In this document: piece by piece, positions 1-7,988 of the stretch
How positions within the stretch are numbered: position 1 is the stretch's first letter
Layout: the number at the start of each line of letters is the position of its first letter
Source of the DNA: Minisyncoccota bacterium
Lineage (GTDB): Bacteria > Patescibacteria > Microgenomatia > UBA1400 > PJMF01
Length of the DNA: 64,000 bases
Direction: 5' to 3'
Assembly: GCA_012515515.1 (NCBI GenBank)
Contig: JAAYYE010000006.1
Span: 1 to 64,000 of the forward strand
Made by a program: the position numbers and the translations under genes
The notes under the pieces: model-generated
Database searches by the model: none
What the model was told of the DNA's origin: nothing
Seen by the model: only the letters and a program-made list of their open reading frames with translations

Positions 1-487
1 GTTGCATGGCTGTCGTCAGCTCGTGTCGTGAGGCGTCCACTTAAGTGTGGTAACGAGCGCAACCCTTATCCCGTGTTACAAGTGTCACGGGAGACTGCCT
101 TGCTTTTTGCAGGGAGGAAGGAGAGGACGACGTCAAGTCAGCACGACCCTTACATCCAGGGCAACACACATCCTACAATGGAGCCGACAACGGGTAGCGA
201 AGCCGCAAGGCGGAGCCAATCCTTATAAACGGCCCCTCAGTTCAGATTGTTCTCTGCAATTCGAGAACATGAAGTCGGAATCGGTAGTAATCGCAAATCA
301 GCAGGTTGCGGTGAATACGTTCTCGCTCCTTGTACACACTGCCCGTCAAACCAGCAAAGTTAGTAGCGCCCGAAGCGGGTGACCGTAACTCGCAAGAGAA
401 CGGCTCTTCTACGGCGAGATTAGCGATGAGGGTTAAGTCGTAACAAGGTATCGGTACTGGAAGGTGCTGATGGATCACCTCCTTTCT
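1..487 (+). rRNA. rrs: 16S ribosomal RNA, 3' portion (5' end outside window)
   Basis: Conserved small-subunit landmarks are visible in order: the 1050-1115 region with AACGAGCGCAACCC at about 53-66, the 1390-1410 decoding strand at 331-350, GTAACAAGG at 440-448 and the anti-Shine-Dalgarno CCTCC at 479-483. The exact 3' end is approximate. The 1100 region (GTCCACTTAAGTGTGGTAACG) departs from the usual GGGTTAAGTCCCGCAACG, as in CPR bacteria. By alignment from memory to E. coli numbering, position 1400 is U (base 340) instead of C, and the 1409-1491 pair is A-U (bases 349 and 434). No ribosomal 23S or 5S sequence follows; a terminator and then clpB come next. Confidence 0.97.
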
Positions 488-872
488 AAGGAGAATGGGT
501 AGGAGTTTTCACGACCTCCTTCTCCCGTTTAAGGCAACTTAAACGAAAAATTAAAAGCCTATGGACATAGGTGCCTAGGTCATTTTCTATCACTGTATTT
601 ACTGTTAATAAGAGACGAGCCCGCGGCTCGTTTTTTTATGATTTAGCCCCAGCGGCTTTTAGCCAATCCTCGTTTTCTATGATTTAATCTATCAAACTGT
701 ATCAAAATATATAAGATAGATCAAGCAAAAATAATTTAGCCCATAATTGGCAGAGTACCGTTTTGACTGCTAATTGCCCCTATGCAAAAAAGATCAGTCG
801 CGCTAAAATTGCTGTAGCAATCATTTACTTTTAATTATTTTGGGCCATTTAACTTACTTAAATGGAGACAAT
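488..872. other. Gene-free region between 16S and clpB
   Basis: About 385 bases without a gene. The first 60 carry two post-16S hairpins. One pairs GGAGAA (490-495) and GGAG (502-505) with CTCC/TTCTCC (516-525). The other is an 8-bp stem, 526-533 with 538-545, closed by a GCAA (GNRA) tetraloop. A CCTATG/CATAGG mini-hairpin follows, then the terminator at 615-637. Between 640 and 840 I see no RNA gene. Features there are a 15-bp motif at 690-704 that recurs near the right end of the window and the inverted repeat ATTGCTGTAGCAAT at 808-821 upstream of clpB. Confidence 0.6.
615..637 (+). terminator. Rho-independent terminator of the 16S transcript
   Basis: Stem ACGAGC (615-620) and GCTCGT (626-631) around CCGCG, running into a tract of seven T. 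It lies about 130 bases after the 16S 3' end, so the 16S transcript ends here rather than continuing into a 23S gene. Confidence 0.85.
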
Positions 873-3437
873 ATGAATTTTGATCGATACACCACTAAAG
901 CAGCAGAAGCCATGCAAGACGCCATGCAACTCGCTGGTAAATTAAAGCACAGCCAAATCGATATTTGGCATTTATTGTTGGCTTTGGTTGAACAGGCAGG
1001 CGGCATCGTCCCTGATTTGCTAGAACAGCTAGATAAAAAGCCAGAAGCGGTTGCCAACTTAATCAGAAAAGAATTAAGTCAATTAGCTAGTCTTGAAACA
1101 GTCACCCAAGCTTACGCTTCACCAGAATTAGCTAAAGTTTTAAGCCAAGCTGAAACAGAAGCAGTCAAATTAAAAGATGAATATATCAGCACTGAACATT
1201 TGTTCTTGGCTCTCTTAAATCAAAAAAAAGTCAGTCAATTGCTCGATCTTGATTTAGCCGCAGTCACTCAAGCCCTAAAAACAGTGCGCGGGCAACAACG
1301 CGTCACAGATCCAGAACCTGAAGGAAAATATCAGGCTTTAGATAAATATTGTTTAGATTTTACTAGCTTAGCCCGCTTGGGAAAAATTGATCCAGTCATT
1401 GGTCGTGATGAGGAAATTCGCCGCATTACCCAAATTTTGTCGCGTCGCACTAAAAACAATCCAGTTTTAGTGGGTGAACCGGGCACGGGCAAAACCGCTA
1501 TTGTTGAAGGCTTGGCAAAAAAAATTATTGATGATGATGTTCCAGAAGCCCTCAAAAATAAAAAAGTGCTATCTCTAGACATGGGAGCATTAATTGCTGG
1601 AGCAAAGTATCGTGGAGAATTTGAAGATCGTTTAAAAGCCGTCATTAAAGAAATTGAAAAAAGTGAAGGGCAAATTATTCTCTTCATTGATGAACTACAT
1701 AATATTGTGGGGGCGGGTGCCGCTGAAGGCTCCACCGATGCTGGTAATTTGCTTAAACCAGCCCTAGCGAGAGGGACTTTACGCACTATTGGCGCCACCA
1801 CCCTCAAAGAGTATCGCCAGTATATCGAAAAAGATAGCGCGCTCGAAAGACGCTTTCAACCGGTCATGGTAGAGGAGCCCTCAGTTGAAGATGCTATTTC
1901 GATTTTACGCGGCATCAAAAGTAAATATGAAGCGCATCATGGTGTGAAAATTTTAGACAGTGCCATTGTCGCTGCCGTTAAACTTTCTCATCGCTACATC
2001 AGCGATCGTTTTCTGCCAGATAAAGCCATCGACTTAATGGATGAAGCTGCTTCGGCTCTGCGCATTGAAATAGATAGCAAACCCAGCAATATTGATCAGC
2101 TAGAGCGTAAAATTCGTCAACTAGAAATAGAAAGAGAATCTTTAAAAAAAGAAAAAGATCAAAAAAGTTTAGATCGTTTAAGCAAAATTGAAAAACAAGT
2201 TAGTGAATTAAAAGAAGAATATAAAGGCTTAGAGCTCAGGTGGAAAAAGGAAAAAGAAATCTTAAATTCCATTAAACAAGCTAATCAACAGTTAGATGAT
2301 TTACACGAAGAAGCCAAAAGAGCTGAACGCAATTATGATTTAGAAAGAGCAGCGGCAATCAATTATGGTGAAATTCCGGAAATTGAGAAAAAAATCAAAG
2401 AAGCTCAGGAAAAAATGGCCAAAATTGATCCAGCCAAAAGATTACTTAAAGAAGAAATAGACGACAGTGATATCGCTAACATTGTGGCTAAATGGACTGG
2501 CATTCCAGTGGAGCGCGTCTTAAGTGAAGAGAGCGATAGATTGCTTAATTTGGAGAAAGCATTGGCTCAGCGAGTGCTTGGTCAAACCCAAGCCATTAAA
2601 GCCATTGCTGGAGCAATTCGGCGCAGTCGGGCTGGCCTCAGTGAAGAGGGCAGACCAATCGCTAGCTTTTTGTTTTTAGGTCCGACTGGTGTGGGGAAAA
2701 CTGAATTAGCTAAAGCTTTGGCTGAGCAATTGTTTAACGACGAAAGTTTGATCACTCGCATCGATATGAGTGAATACATGGAGAAACATAGTGTGGCTCG
2801 CCTCATCGGCTCGCCACCAGGCTACATCGGCTATGAAGAAGGAGGGCAACTGACTGAAGCCCTGCGACGCCATCCTTACACCATTGTTTTGTTAGATGAA
2901 ATTGAAAAAGCGCATAGTGAAGTTTTCAATATTTTATTGCAAGTGCTGGATGAGGGGCGCTTGACCGATAGCAAGGGTCGCACTGTTAATTTTAGGAACA
3001 GTATTATTATTATGACCTCCAATTTAGGCAGTCAGATTATTAGTGAAACCAATCACGACCCCGTCGAGCAAAAAAAAGCCCTCGATGGTTTATTAAGAGT
3101 GCATTTCCGCCCTGAGTTTATTAATCGCCTCGACAATGTCATTATTTTCCAAAACCTTGGTCAAAAGGAAATCAAAGACATTGTTCGCTTGCAACTTAAT
3201 TTAGTAGCCAAACGATTAGCTGAGCAAGATATTGCCTTAACATTTGGCGAAAAACTAATTGAGCATTTGGCCGATGCTGGTTATGATCATGTTTTTGGCG
3301 CACGGCCTCTGAAACGCTTAATTCAAAATGAAATTTTAGATCAACTGGCAGAAGAAATTATTGAGAACAAACTAAAAGCTGGTGATAAATTAGAAATAGA
3401 TTGGCAAAAAAATAAACTTGAGTTAATCAAAGGCTAA
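873..3437 (+). CDS. clpB: ATP-dependent chaperone ClpB (Hsp100 disaggregase)
   Basis: Cytoplasmic AAA+ disaggregase that pulls proteins out of aggregates, normally together with DnaK. Domains in order: a Clp N domain (first ~140 residues), AAA-1 with Walker A GEPGTGKT near residue 200 and Walker B FIDELHN near 270, the long coiled-coil M domain (about 395-510) that separates ClpB from ClpA/ClpC, and AAA-2 with Walker A GPTGVGKT near 603 and a Clp C-terminal small domain. The length of 854 residues is typical. ATG at 873 is chosen because GGAG lies at 864-867; an upstream TTG at 840 in frame has no ribosome-binding site. The last 15 bases are tandemly duplicated across the stop codon. Confidence 0.96.
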   Translation: MNFDRYTTKAAEAMQDAMQLAGKLKHSQIDIWHLLLALVEQAGGIVPDLLEQLDKKPEAVANLIRKELSQLASLETVTQAYASPELAKVLSQAETEAVKLKDEYISTEHLFLALLNQKKVSQLLDLDLAAVTQALKTVRGQQRVTDPEPEGKYQALDKYCLDFTSLARLGKIDPVIGRDEEIRRITQILSRRTKNNPVLVGEPGTGKTAIVEGLAKKIIDDDVPEALKNKKVLSLDMGALIAGAKYRGEFEDRLKAVIKEIEKSEGQIILFIDELHNIVGAGAAEGSTDAGNLLKPALARGTLRTIGATTLKEYRQYIEKDSALERRFQPVMVEEPSVEDAISILRGIKSKYEAHHGVKILDSAIVAAVKLSHRYISDRFLPDKAIDLMDEAASALRIEIDSKPSNIDQLERKIRQLEIERESLKKEKDQKSLDRLSKIEKQVSELKEEYKGLELRWKKEKEILNSIKQANQQLDDLHEEAKRAERNYDLERAAAINYGEIPEIEKKIKEAQEKMAKIDPAKRLLKEEIDDSDIANIVAKWTGIPVERVLSEESDRLLNLEKALAQRVLGQTQAIKAIAGAIRRSRAGLSEEGRPIASFLFLGPTGVGKTELAKALAEQLFNDESLITRIDMSEYMEKHSVARLIGSPPGYIGYEEGGQLTEALRRHPYTIVLLDEIEKAHSEVFNILLQVLDEGRLTDSKGRTVNFRNSIIIMTSNLGSQIISETNHDPVEQKKALDGLLRVHFRPEFINRLDNVIIFQNLGQKEIKDIVRLQLNLVAKRLAEQDIALTFGEKLIEHLADAGYDHVFGARPLKRLIQNEILDQLAEEIIENKLKAGDKLEIDWQKNKLELIKG

Positions 3438-3454
3438 GTTAATTAAAGGCTAAG
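3423..3454 (+). repeat. 16-bp tandem duplication spanning the clpB stop codon
   Basis: TTAATCAAAGGCTAAG (3423-3438) is followed directly by TTAATTAAAGGCTAAG (3439-3454): one mismatch. The clpB stop TAA lies in the first copy. The period is not a multiple of three, so the second stop is out of frame. Confidence 0.9.
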
Positions 3455-3460
3455 TTTGAA

Positions 3461-3488
3461 TTGGCAAAGAGCTGATTTGTGTTAAAAT
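3461..3488 (+). promoter_or_regulatory. Promoter of tRNA-Ile
   Basis: TTGGCA (3461-3466), a 16-base spacer and TAAAAT (3483-3488) preceded by TGT, giving an extended -10. The predicted start near 3495 is about 23 bases before the mature tRNA. Confidence 0.65.
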
Positions 3489-3517
3489 ATGATTCTGCTT
3501 AATTTTTAAAAATATAT

Positions 3518-3591
3518 GGGTGTGTAGCTCAGTTGGTTAGAGCGCAGTCCTGATAAGACTGAGGTCCTTGGTCCGATTCCAAGCACACCCA
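3518..3591 (+). tRNA. tRNA-Ile (GAT anticodon)
   Basis: Acceptor GGGTGTG (3518-3524) pairs with CACACCC (3584-3590), with discriminator A at 3591. The anticodon stem CAGTC/GACTG encloses the loop CTGATAA, giving anticodon GAT. D and T arms (GTAGCTCAGTTGG; GGTCCGATTCC) are normal. The CCA end is not encoded. In many bacteria this tRNA sits in the rRNA operon; here it stands between clpB and lon. Confidence 0.95.
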
Positions 3592-3664
3592 CTTTTAAAA
3601 ACTCCCATTTAGCAATCAAACTTGCACTCTGCCAATTGCTCAACATTTTTGCCTAAAGTTAGGG

Positions 3665-3670
3665 TATAAT
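3665..3670 (+). promoter_or_regulatory. -10 box of lon
   Basis: TATAAT 12 bases before the lon ATG; the expected transcript start near 3677 leaves a leader of about 6 bases. No clear -35 box. Confidence 0.6.
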
Positions 3671-3682
3671 TAAACAGAAATT

Positions 3683-6028
3683 ATGAACAGTGAAGTTATT
3701 CAACTACCCAGTAATTCCTTGAATCTAGCGGTGCTTCCTATCCGCGAAGGAGTCTTATTTCCGCAAACTGAATCGGTTTTAGGTTTTGGTCGGGAGCTGT
3801 CTATTCAAGCTATTCGTCATTCACAAAAACAAAGTAAACATATTATTTTACTCACCCAAAAAAACGCCCAAATTGAAAAGCCTCAAGCTAAAGATTTATA
3901 CCAAATTGGCACCTTAGCCGTGATTGAAAAAACCATTCGTAATAATGATAATATCAGCGCTTTGGTACGAGGCATTAGCCGAGTCAAAATCCAAAAATTC
4001 ACTCAAGAAGAACCATTTATCCAAGCTATAGCTGATAAAGTTGTTAGTTTTATTGAACGAGATGACGAATTAATTGCCCTCAGTAATCATTTACAAAAAT
4101 TATTTCGCCAAACTGTGCAAATGGGCAAACAAATAGAGTTTTTAAATTTCATTAAATTATTAAGCGGTGTTAATGAGGGAGAGATGGCCGATCAAATTGC
4201 CAGCACCCTCAATATTGCTACTGCCAAAAAGCAGCAAATATTAGAAACCACCAATGTTAAACAGCGCATCCGCTTGATTATTGATCATCTATCTAAAGAG
4301 GTCAAAATTTTAGAAATTGAACAAGACGTTAATCTCAAAACCCAAGAAAAATTTGATGAGCACATGCGCGAAAGTGTGCTTCGTGAGCGTTTACGCACCA
4401 TTCAAAAAGAGTTGGGTGAACTAAGCGATGAACAAAGCGCTGCTCACGAATATGAAGAATTATTAAAAAAGAAACAATTACCTCAAGAAGCTGAAATCAG
4501 AATTAAAAAAGAAATTGCCCGCTTGGGGCAAATGTCGCCCAATAATCCAGAAACTGCTTATATTAGGAGTTGGCTAGATTTAGTGTTTGATTTACCTTGG
4601 CAAAAAAGTAAAAAAACCAATATCAATATTAAACGAGCGGCCAAAGTCCTCAATCAAGATCATTATGGTTTAGAAGAAGTTAAAGATCGAGTCCTCGAGC
4701 ATATGGCTGTCATGCAGTTAAAAAATCAAAATGATAGTCAAGAAAAAAATTTACCAACTATTTTGTGTTTTGTTGGACCTCCGGGTGTAGGAAAAACCAG
4801 CATTGGTCGCAGCATTGCTAAAAGCTTAAATCGACATTTCATTAAAATTTCTCTTGGAGGAGTGCGCGATGAATCAGAAATCCGCGGTCACAGGCGCACC
4901 TATGTTGGCGCCATGCCTGGTCGCATTATCAAAGGTTTACAAAACGCCCAAAGCAATAATCCAGTCTTTATGCTCGACGAAATTGATAAATTAGGCCAAG
5001 ATTTTCATGGCGATCCAAGCAGTGCTTTAATTGAGGTCTTAGATCCTGAACAAAATTTTAGTTTCGAAGATCATTATTTAGACATGCCTTACGATTTGTC
5101 TGAAGTTTTGTTTATTGCCACTGCTAATAGTCTAGAGAGCGTGCCAGCGGCTTTATTAGATCGCTTAGAAGTGATCCAGTATTCTGGCTATACTCTCAAC
5201 GAAAAATTTGAAATTGCTAAGCGTTATTTATTGCCCAAAACTATCAAAAAAAATGCCCTAAAAAAACAGCAAGTGGTCATCAATGACAAGCTTTTGAAAC
5301 AAATAATCGCCCGTTATACCAGAGAGGCTGGCGTTCGTGATTTAGAAAGACAACTGAATAAAATCATGCGCAAAAGTGCTAGAGAAATTTTAGAAAAAAA
5401 TAAAAAAACCATTACTATTAATAATAAAAAAATTGTGGAATTTTTGGGGCCAGTGATTTTTGATGAAACCATCGCGGAAAAAAGAGATCAGGTTGGTTTG
5501 GCTGCGGGCTTAGCTTGGACCAGTGTGGGTGGTGATATTTTGTTTGTTGAGGTAGCTCTTTCTCCAGGAAAAGGCCGCATTAAACTGACCGGTAAACTAG
5601 GAGAAGTGATGAAGGAATCGGCTCAAGCTGCTTTAACTTATGTGAGAGCCCACCACCAAGAACTAAAAATTGATATCGAGAAAATTAATCAAACCGATGT
5701 GCACATCCACGTTCCAGAAGGGGCTGTGCCGAAAGATGGCCCATCAGCGGGGGTGACAATTACCACCGCCATTGTCTCGGCTTTTAAAAACAAGGCCGTG
5801 CGCCGTGATGTTGCCATGACTGGAGAAATCACTTTGCGAGGGAGAGTCTTAAGAATTGGCGGTCTTAAAGAAAAAGCCATTGCCGCTCATCGAGCTGGCA
5901 GTAAAATCGTCGTCATCCCTCAAGATAATGAAAGAGATTTGCTTAAAATCCCCAAAGAAGTCACAAAAAATCTGCAATTTTTTCCCGTTAAAGACATTAA
6001 AGATGTGCTCAAAGTCGCTCTTAACTAA
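3683..6028 (+). CDS. lon: ATP-dependent protease Lon
   Basis: Cytoplasmic serine protease that degrades damaged and regulatory proteins in an ATP-dependent way. The 781 residues show the whole LonA plan: an N-terminal LAN domain (about 1-200), a helical region, AAA+ with Walker A GPPGVGKTS near residue 363 and Walker B VFMLDEIDK, and a C-terminal protease domain. The catalytic Ser lies in DGPSAG near 690 and its Lys partner in GGLKEKAIAAH near 730. It follows clpB and tRNA-Ile, forming a protein quality-control neighbourhood. There is no Shine-Dalgarno; the -10 box lies 12 bases before ATG, so the mRNA is probably near-leaderless. Confidence 0.97.
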   Translation: MNSEVIQLPSNSLNLAVLPIREGVLFPQTESVLGFGRELSIQAIRHSQKQSKHIILLTQKNAQIEKPQAKDLYQIGTLAVIEKTIRNNDNISALVRGISRVKIQKFTQEEPFIQAIADKVVSFIERDDELIALSNHLQKLFRQTVQMGKQIEFLNFIKLLSGVNEGEMADQIASTLNIATAKKQQILETTNVKQRIRLIIDHLSKEVKILEIEQDVNLKTQEKFDEHMRESVLRERLRTIQKELGELSDEQSAAHEYEELLKKKQLPQEAEIRIKKEIARLGQMSPNNPETAYIRSWLDLVFDLPWQKSKKTNINIKRAAKVLNQDHYGLEEVKDRVLEHMAVMQLKNQNDSQEKNLPTILCFVGPPGVGKTSIGRSIAKSLNRHFIKISLGGVRDESEIRGHRRTYVGAMPGRIIKGLQNAQSNNPVFMLDEIDKLGQDFHGDPSSALIEVLDPEQNFSFEDHYLDMPYDLSEVLFIATANSLESVPAALLDRLEVIQYSGYTLNEKFEIAKRYLLPKTIKKNALKKQQVVINDKLLKQIIARYTREAGVRDLERQLNKIMRKSAREILEKNKKTITINNKKIVEFLGPVIFDETIAEKRDQVGLAAGLAWTSVGGDILFVEVALSPGKGRIKLTGKLGEVMKESAQAALTYVRAHHQELKIDIEKINQTDVHIHVPEGAVPKDGPSAGVTITTAIVSAFKNKAVRRDVAMTGEITLRGRVLRIGGLKEKAIAAHRAGSKIVVIPQDNERDLLKIPKEVTKNLQFFPVKDIKDVLKVALN

Positions 6029-6076
6029 GACATCGGCAAATTTGTTATACTACGAGTAGTAATATAAAATTAATAG

Positions 6077-7057
6077 ATGATTAAGCGTTATTGGCCATTT
6101 TTTCTGTCGATTGTGATTTTAAGTGCTGCGCTGTTTCTGTATTTTAATCCTCCTCAATTAATTAATGTAGCTGGCTTACAAATTGAGTACCATGGCTCAG
6201 ACCAATACGCCAGTGTTTTTTTAGATAATCAGTATTTGGAAAAAGCACCCTTGTCTGAAAGAACTATTAAGAGTGGCGACTATGTTCTGAAAATTATCCC
6301 TGATGATAAAAATTTAGCCGAACTGAGTTTGTTCATCACTTTAAATAAAGGCACGCTCACAGTGATTTCCTATACGCCAGGAGCCAGTGCCAAAGAAAGT
6401 TCAGCTAGTATTTATGAACTTGAACCTCTAAAAAACTCAGAAGATTTGGGTGTGCTCAGTTTTGAAACTTATCCAGAAAACGCTCTCCTCAGCTTTGCCG
6501 ATGATGCCGCTCAATACACACCAGTAACTTTAGAAAACTTAACACCCAAAGAATATACTTATCAAGTCAGTCTGCCTTCTTATCAAACTCAAGAAAATGT
6601 CGTCCAAGTTTTACCTGGATATAAAATTAAGGCAACCATTATGTTGGCTAAGTTAAACTCAACTGTTATTGATCCAAATATTGATCTACAACAGGAGTCG
6701 GTCGACTCTATTGTGGATACCACTGCCAGTGACTCGACCCAGTTGCATGAAAATTTAACAGAAGATGAAAGCTGGGGCAGGGCAGAGGCAAGAGCAATTA
6801 TTGGCAAAAAGGTCAAAATCAACAGCACCAATTTTTTTGTTGATAATTTAGAAGTTTTAAGAGTTAGAAAAACAGCTGATAAAAATGCCAAAGAGCTGGG
6901 TTTTGCAAAAACTAATTTTTATTATCCTTATTTAGAAGATTTGCCAGCTGATTTAGAGGCTACAGCCAGTGCGCAAACTAAAGACTGGTTAAAGATCAGG
7001 TTTGAAGGGCAAGAGGCATGGGTGAGTGCCGAATTTGCTGAACTCGTCACTGACTAA
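6077..7057 (+). CDS. Membrane-anchored PEGA-domain protein with SH3-like C-terminus
   Basis: 326 residues. An N-terminal hydrophobic segment (about residues 6-24) would anchor it outside the membrane. It is followed by two PEGA-like beta domains (about 30-115 and 120-195; typical GDYVLKI and PKEYTYQV strands), a Ser/Thr/Asp-rich linker, and a bacterial SH3-like fold from about 245 (residues around VLRVRKTADKNAKELG and WLKIRFEGQEAWVSAEF). Such proteins usually bind cell-envelope polymers; the exact role is unknown. An extended -10 (TGTTATACT, 6043-6051) lies upstream. The last 18 codons are duplicated just downstream, with substitutions. Confidence 0.75.
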   Translation: MIKRYWPFFLSIVILSAALFLYFNPPQLINVAGLQIEYHGSDQYASVFLDNQYLEKAPLSERTIKSGDYVLKIIPDDKNLAELSLFITLNKGTLTVISYTPGASAKESSASIYELEPLKNSEDLGVLSFETYPENALLSFADDAAQYTPVTLENLTPKEYTYQVSLPSYQTQENVVQVLPGYKIKATIMLAKLNSTVIDPNIDLQQESVDSIVDTTASDSTQLHENLTEDESWGRAEARAIIGKKVKINSTNFFVDNLEVLRVRKTADKNAKELGFAKTNFYYPYLEDLPADLEATASAQTKDWLKIRFEGQEAWVSAEFAELVTD

Positions 7058-7058
7058 A

Positions 7059-7112
7059 ATTGAAGGACAAGAGGCATGGGTGAGTGCCAAATTTGCTGAG
7101 CTCATCAGCGAT
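7059..7112 (+). pseudogene. Duplicated SH3-like C-terminal fragment (gene remnant)
   Basis: A second, diverged copy of the last 54 coding bases of the preceding gene (7001-7054), offset by 58 bases. Its frame reads IEGQEAWVSAKFAELISD against FEGQEAWVSAEFAELVTD, with several synonymous differences, which suggests it once was coding. It has no start codon or domain of its own. It is either a tandem duplication or the tail of a deleted paralogue. Confidence 0.65.
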
Positions 7113-7202
7113 AAAGAATGTTACTCTTACAGTGTTTTTACTTATTATTTGGAGTTCCTACACTTTTCAAAACCAGCCAATCTGTGCAATAATGACCACA
7201 AT

Positions 7203-7988
7203 ATGAACAATAATAACAATGCCTTTTTTAAATTTTTAATAGTTTTTATTCTCGGTTTTTCAGCTTATTTTTTAATCCAAAATTTTACACCGCTCACACT
7301 GTTTGATAAGGAAAAAAGCATCATTACTGTTCAAGGTTTAGCACAAGAAAACGTCTCCAATCAGCTCGCTGAATTTTCTGCTGGCATTGAAGTAATTGCC
7401 CCAACAAAAGAGCAAGCAGTGAATAATGCCAATCAAGTTGTCGATCAACTCTTAATTGCTGTTAAAAAATTTGGCATTGCTGAAGAAGATATTCAAACCA
7501 ATCAAGTAAGTGTCTATCAAGAAAATAAAGACCCAATTGTGCCATTGGCTAATCCAGAGACAATGATTAGTGAAGAAATTATCACGGGTAAAACTGGTGA
7601 TTGGCGAGCTAATACCAGCATCAGCATCACTTTGCGCAATGAGCAGAGTGCCTTACTCAAGCAAGAAAGTGAAGAATTACTACATATTTTAAACCAAAGC
7701 CAAGCAAATTATGTCTATGGGCCTAATTTTAGGCTAGACGAACAATATGTGAGCGAGGGCGAATTAATTAATAGCGCCGTAGCTGATGCCCGTAATAAAG
7801 CAGAAACTATTGCTGCTAAAAATCAACAAAAAATTGTCAAGATTTTAGAAATCGTTGAGAATGATGTTAGTTATCGATCTTTTTACAGTAAAGAGTTGGC
7901 AGTTAATTCCGATATCTCAGCCACCTCACTAGAACCCGGATCCAGCACTTTATCTAAAACAGTGGTGGTTACTTTTCAAGTAAAATAA
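7203..7988 (+). CDS. SIMPL (DUF541) domain protein
   Basis: 261 residues. A single N-terminal membrane segment (about 8-26) is followed by an extracytoplasmic SIMPL domain: ITVQGLAQENVSNQLAEF at the start, the alternating helix/strand pattern in the middle, and a late segment with ADARNKAETIAAKN typical of this family. SIMPL proteins have no firmly assigned enzymatic role in bacteria. ATG 7203 is chosen; an in-frame extension upstream would run through the duplicated SH3 fragment and a non-coding-like stretch. The -10-like AATAAT with TGC before it sits at 7188-7193. The 3' end overlaps the convergent DUF2298 gene by 20 bases. Confidence 0.8.
   Translation: MNNNNNAFFKFLIVFILGFSAYFLIQNFTPLTLFDKEKSIITVQGLAQENVSNQLAEFSAGIEVIAPTKEQAVNNANQVVDQLLIAVKKFGIAEEDIQTNQVSVYQENKDPIVPLANPETMISEEIITGKTGDWRANTSISITLRNEQSALLKQESEELLHILNQSQANYVYGPNFRLDEQYVSEGELINSAVADARNKAETIAAKNQQKIVKILEIVENDVSYRSFYSKELAVNSDISATSLEPGSSTLSKTVVVTFQVK

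Noticed and set aside
28..478. Open reading frames on both strands inside the first 480 bases
   Set aside because: They lie in the conserved 16S rRNA sequence and have no protein character.
7026..7202. Longer SIMPL protein beginning in the SH3 gene
   Set aside because: The extra 59 residues would be the duplicated SH3 tail plus a non-coding-like stretch; the membrane helix directly after ATG 7203 gives a sensible N-terminus.
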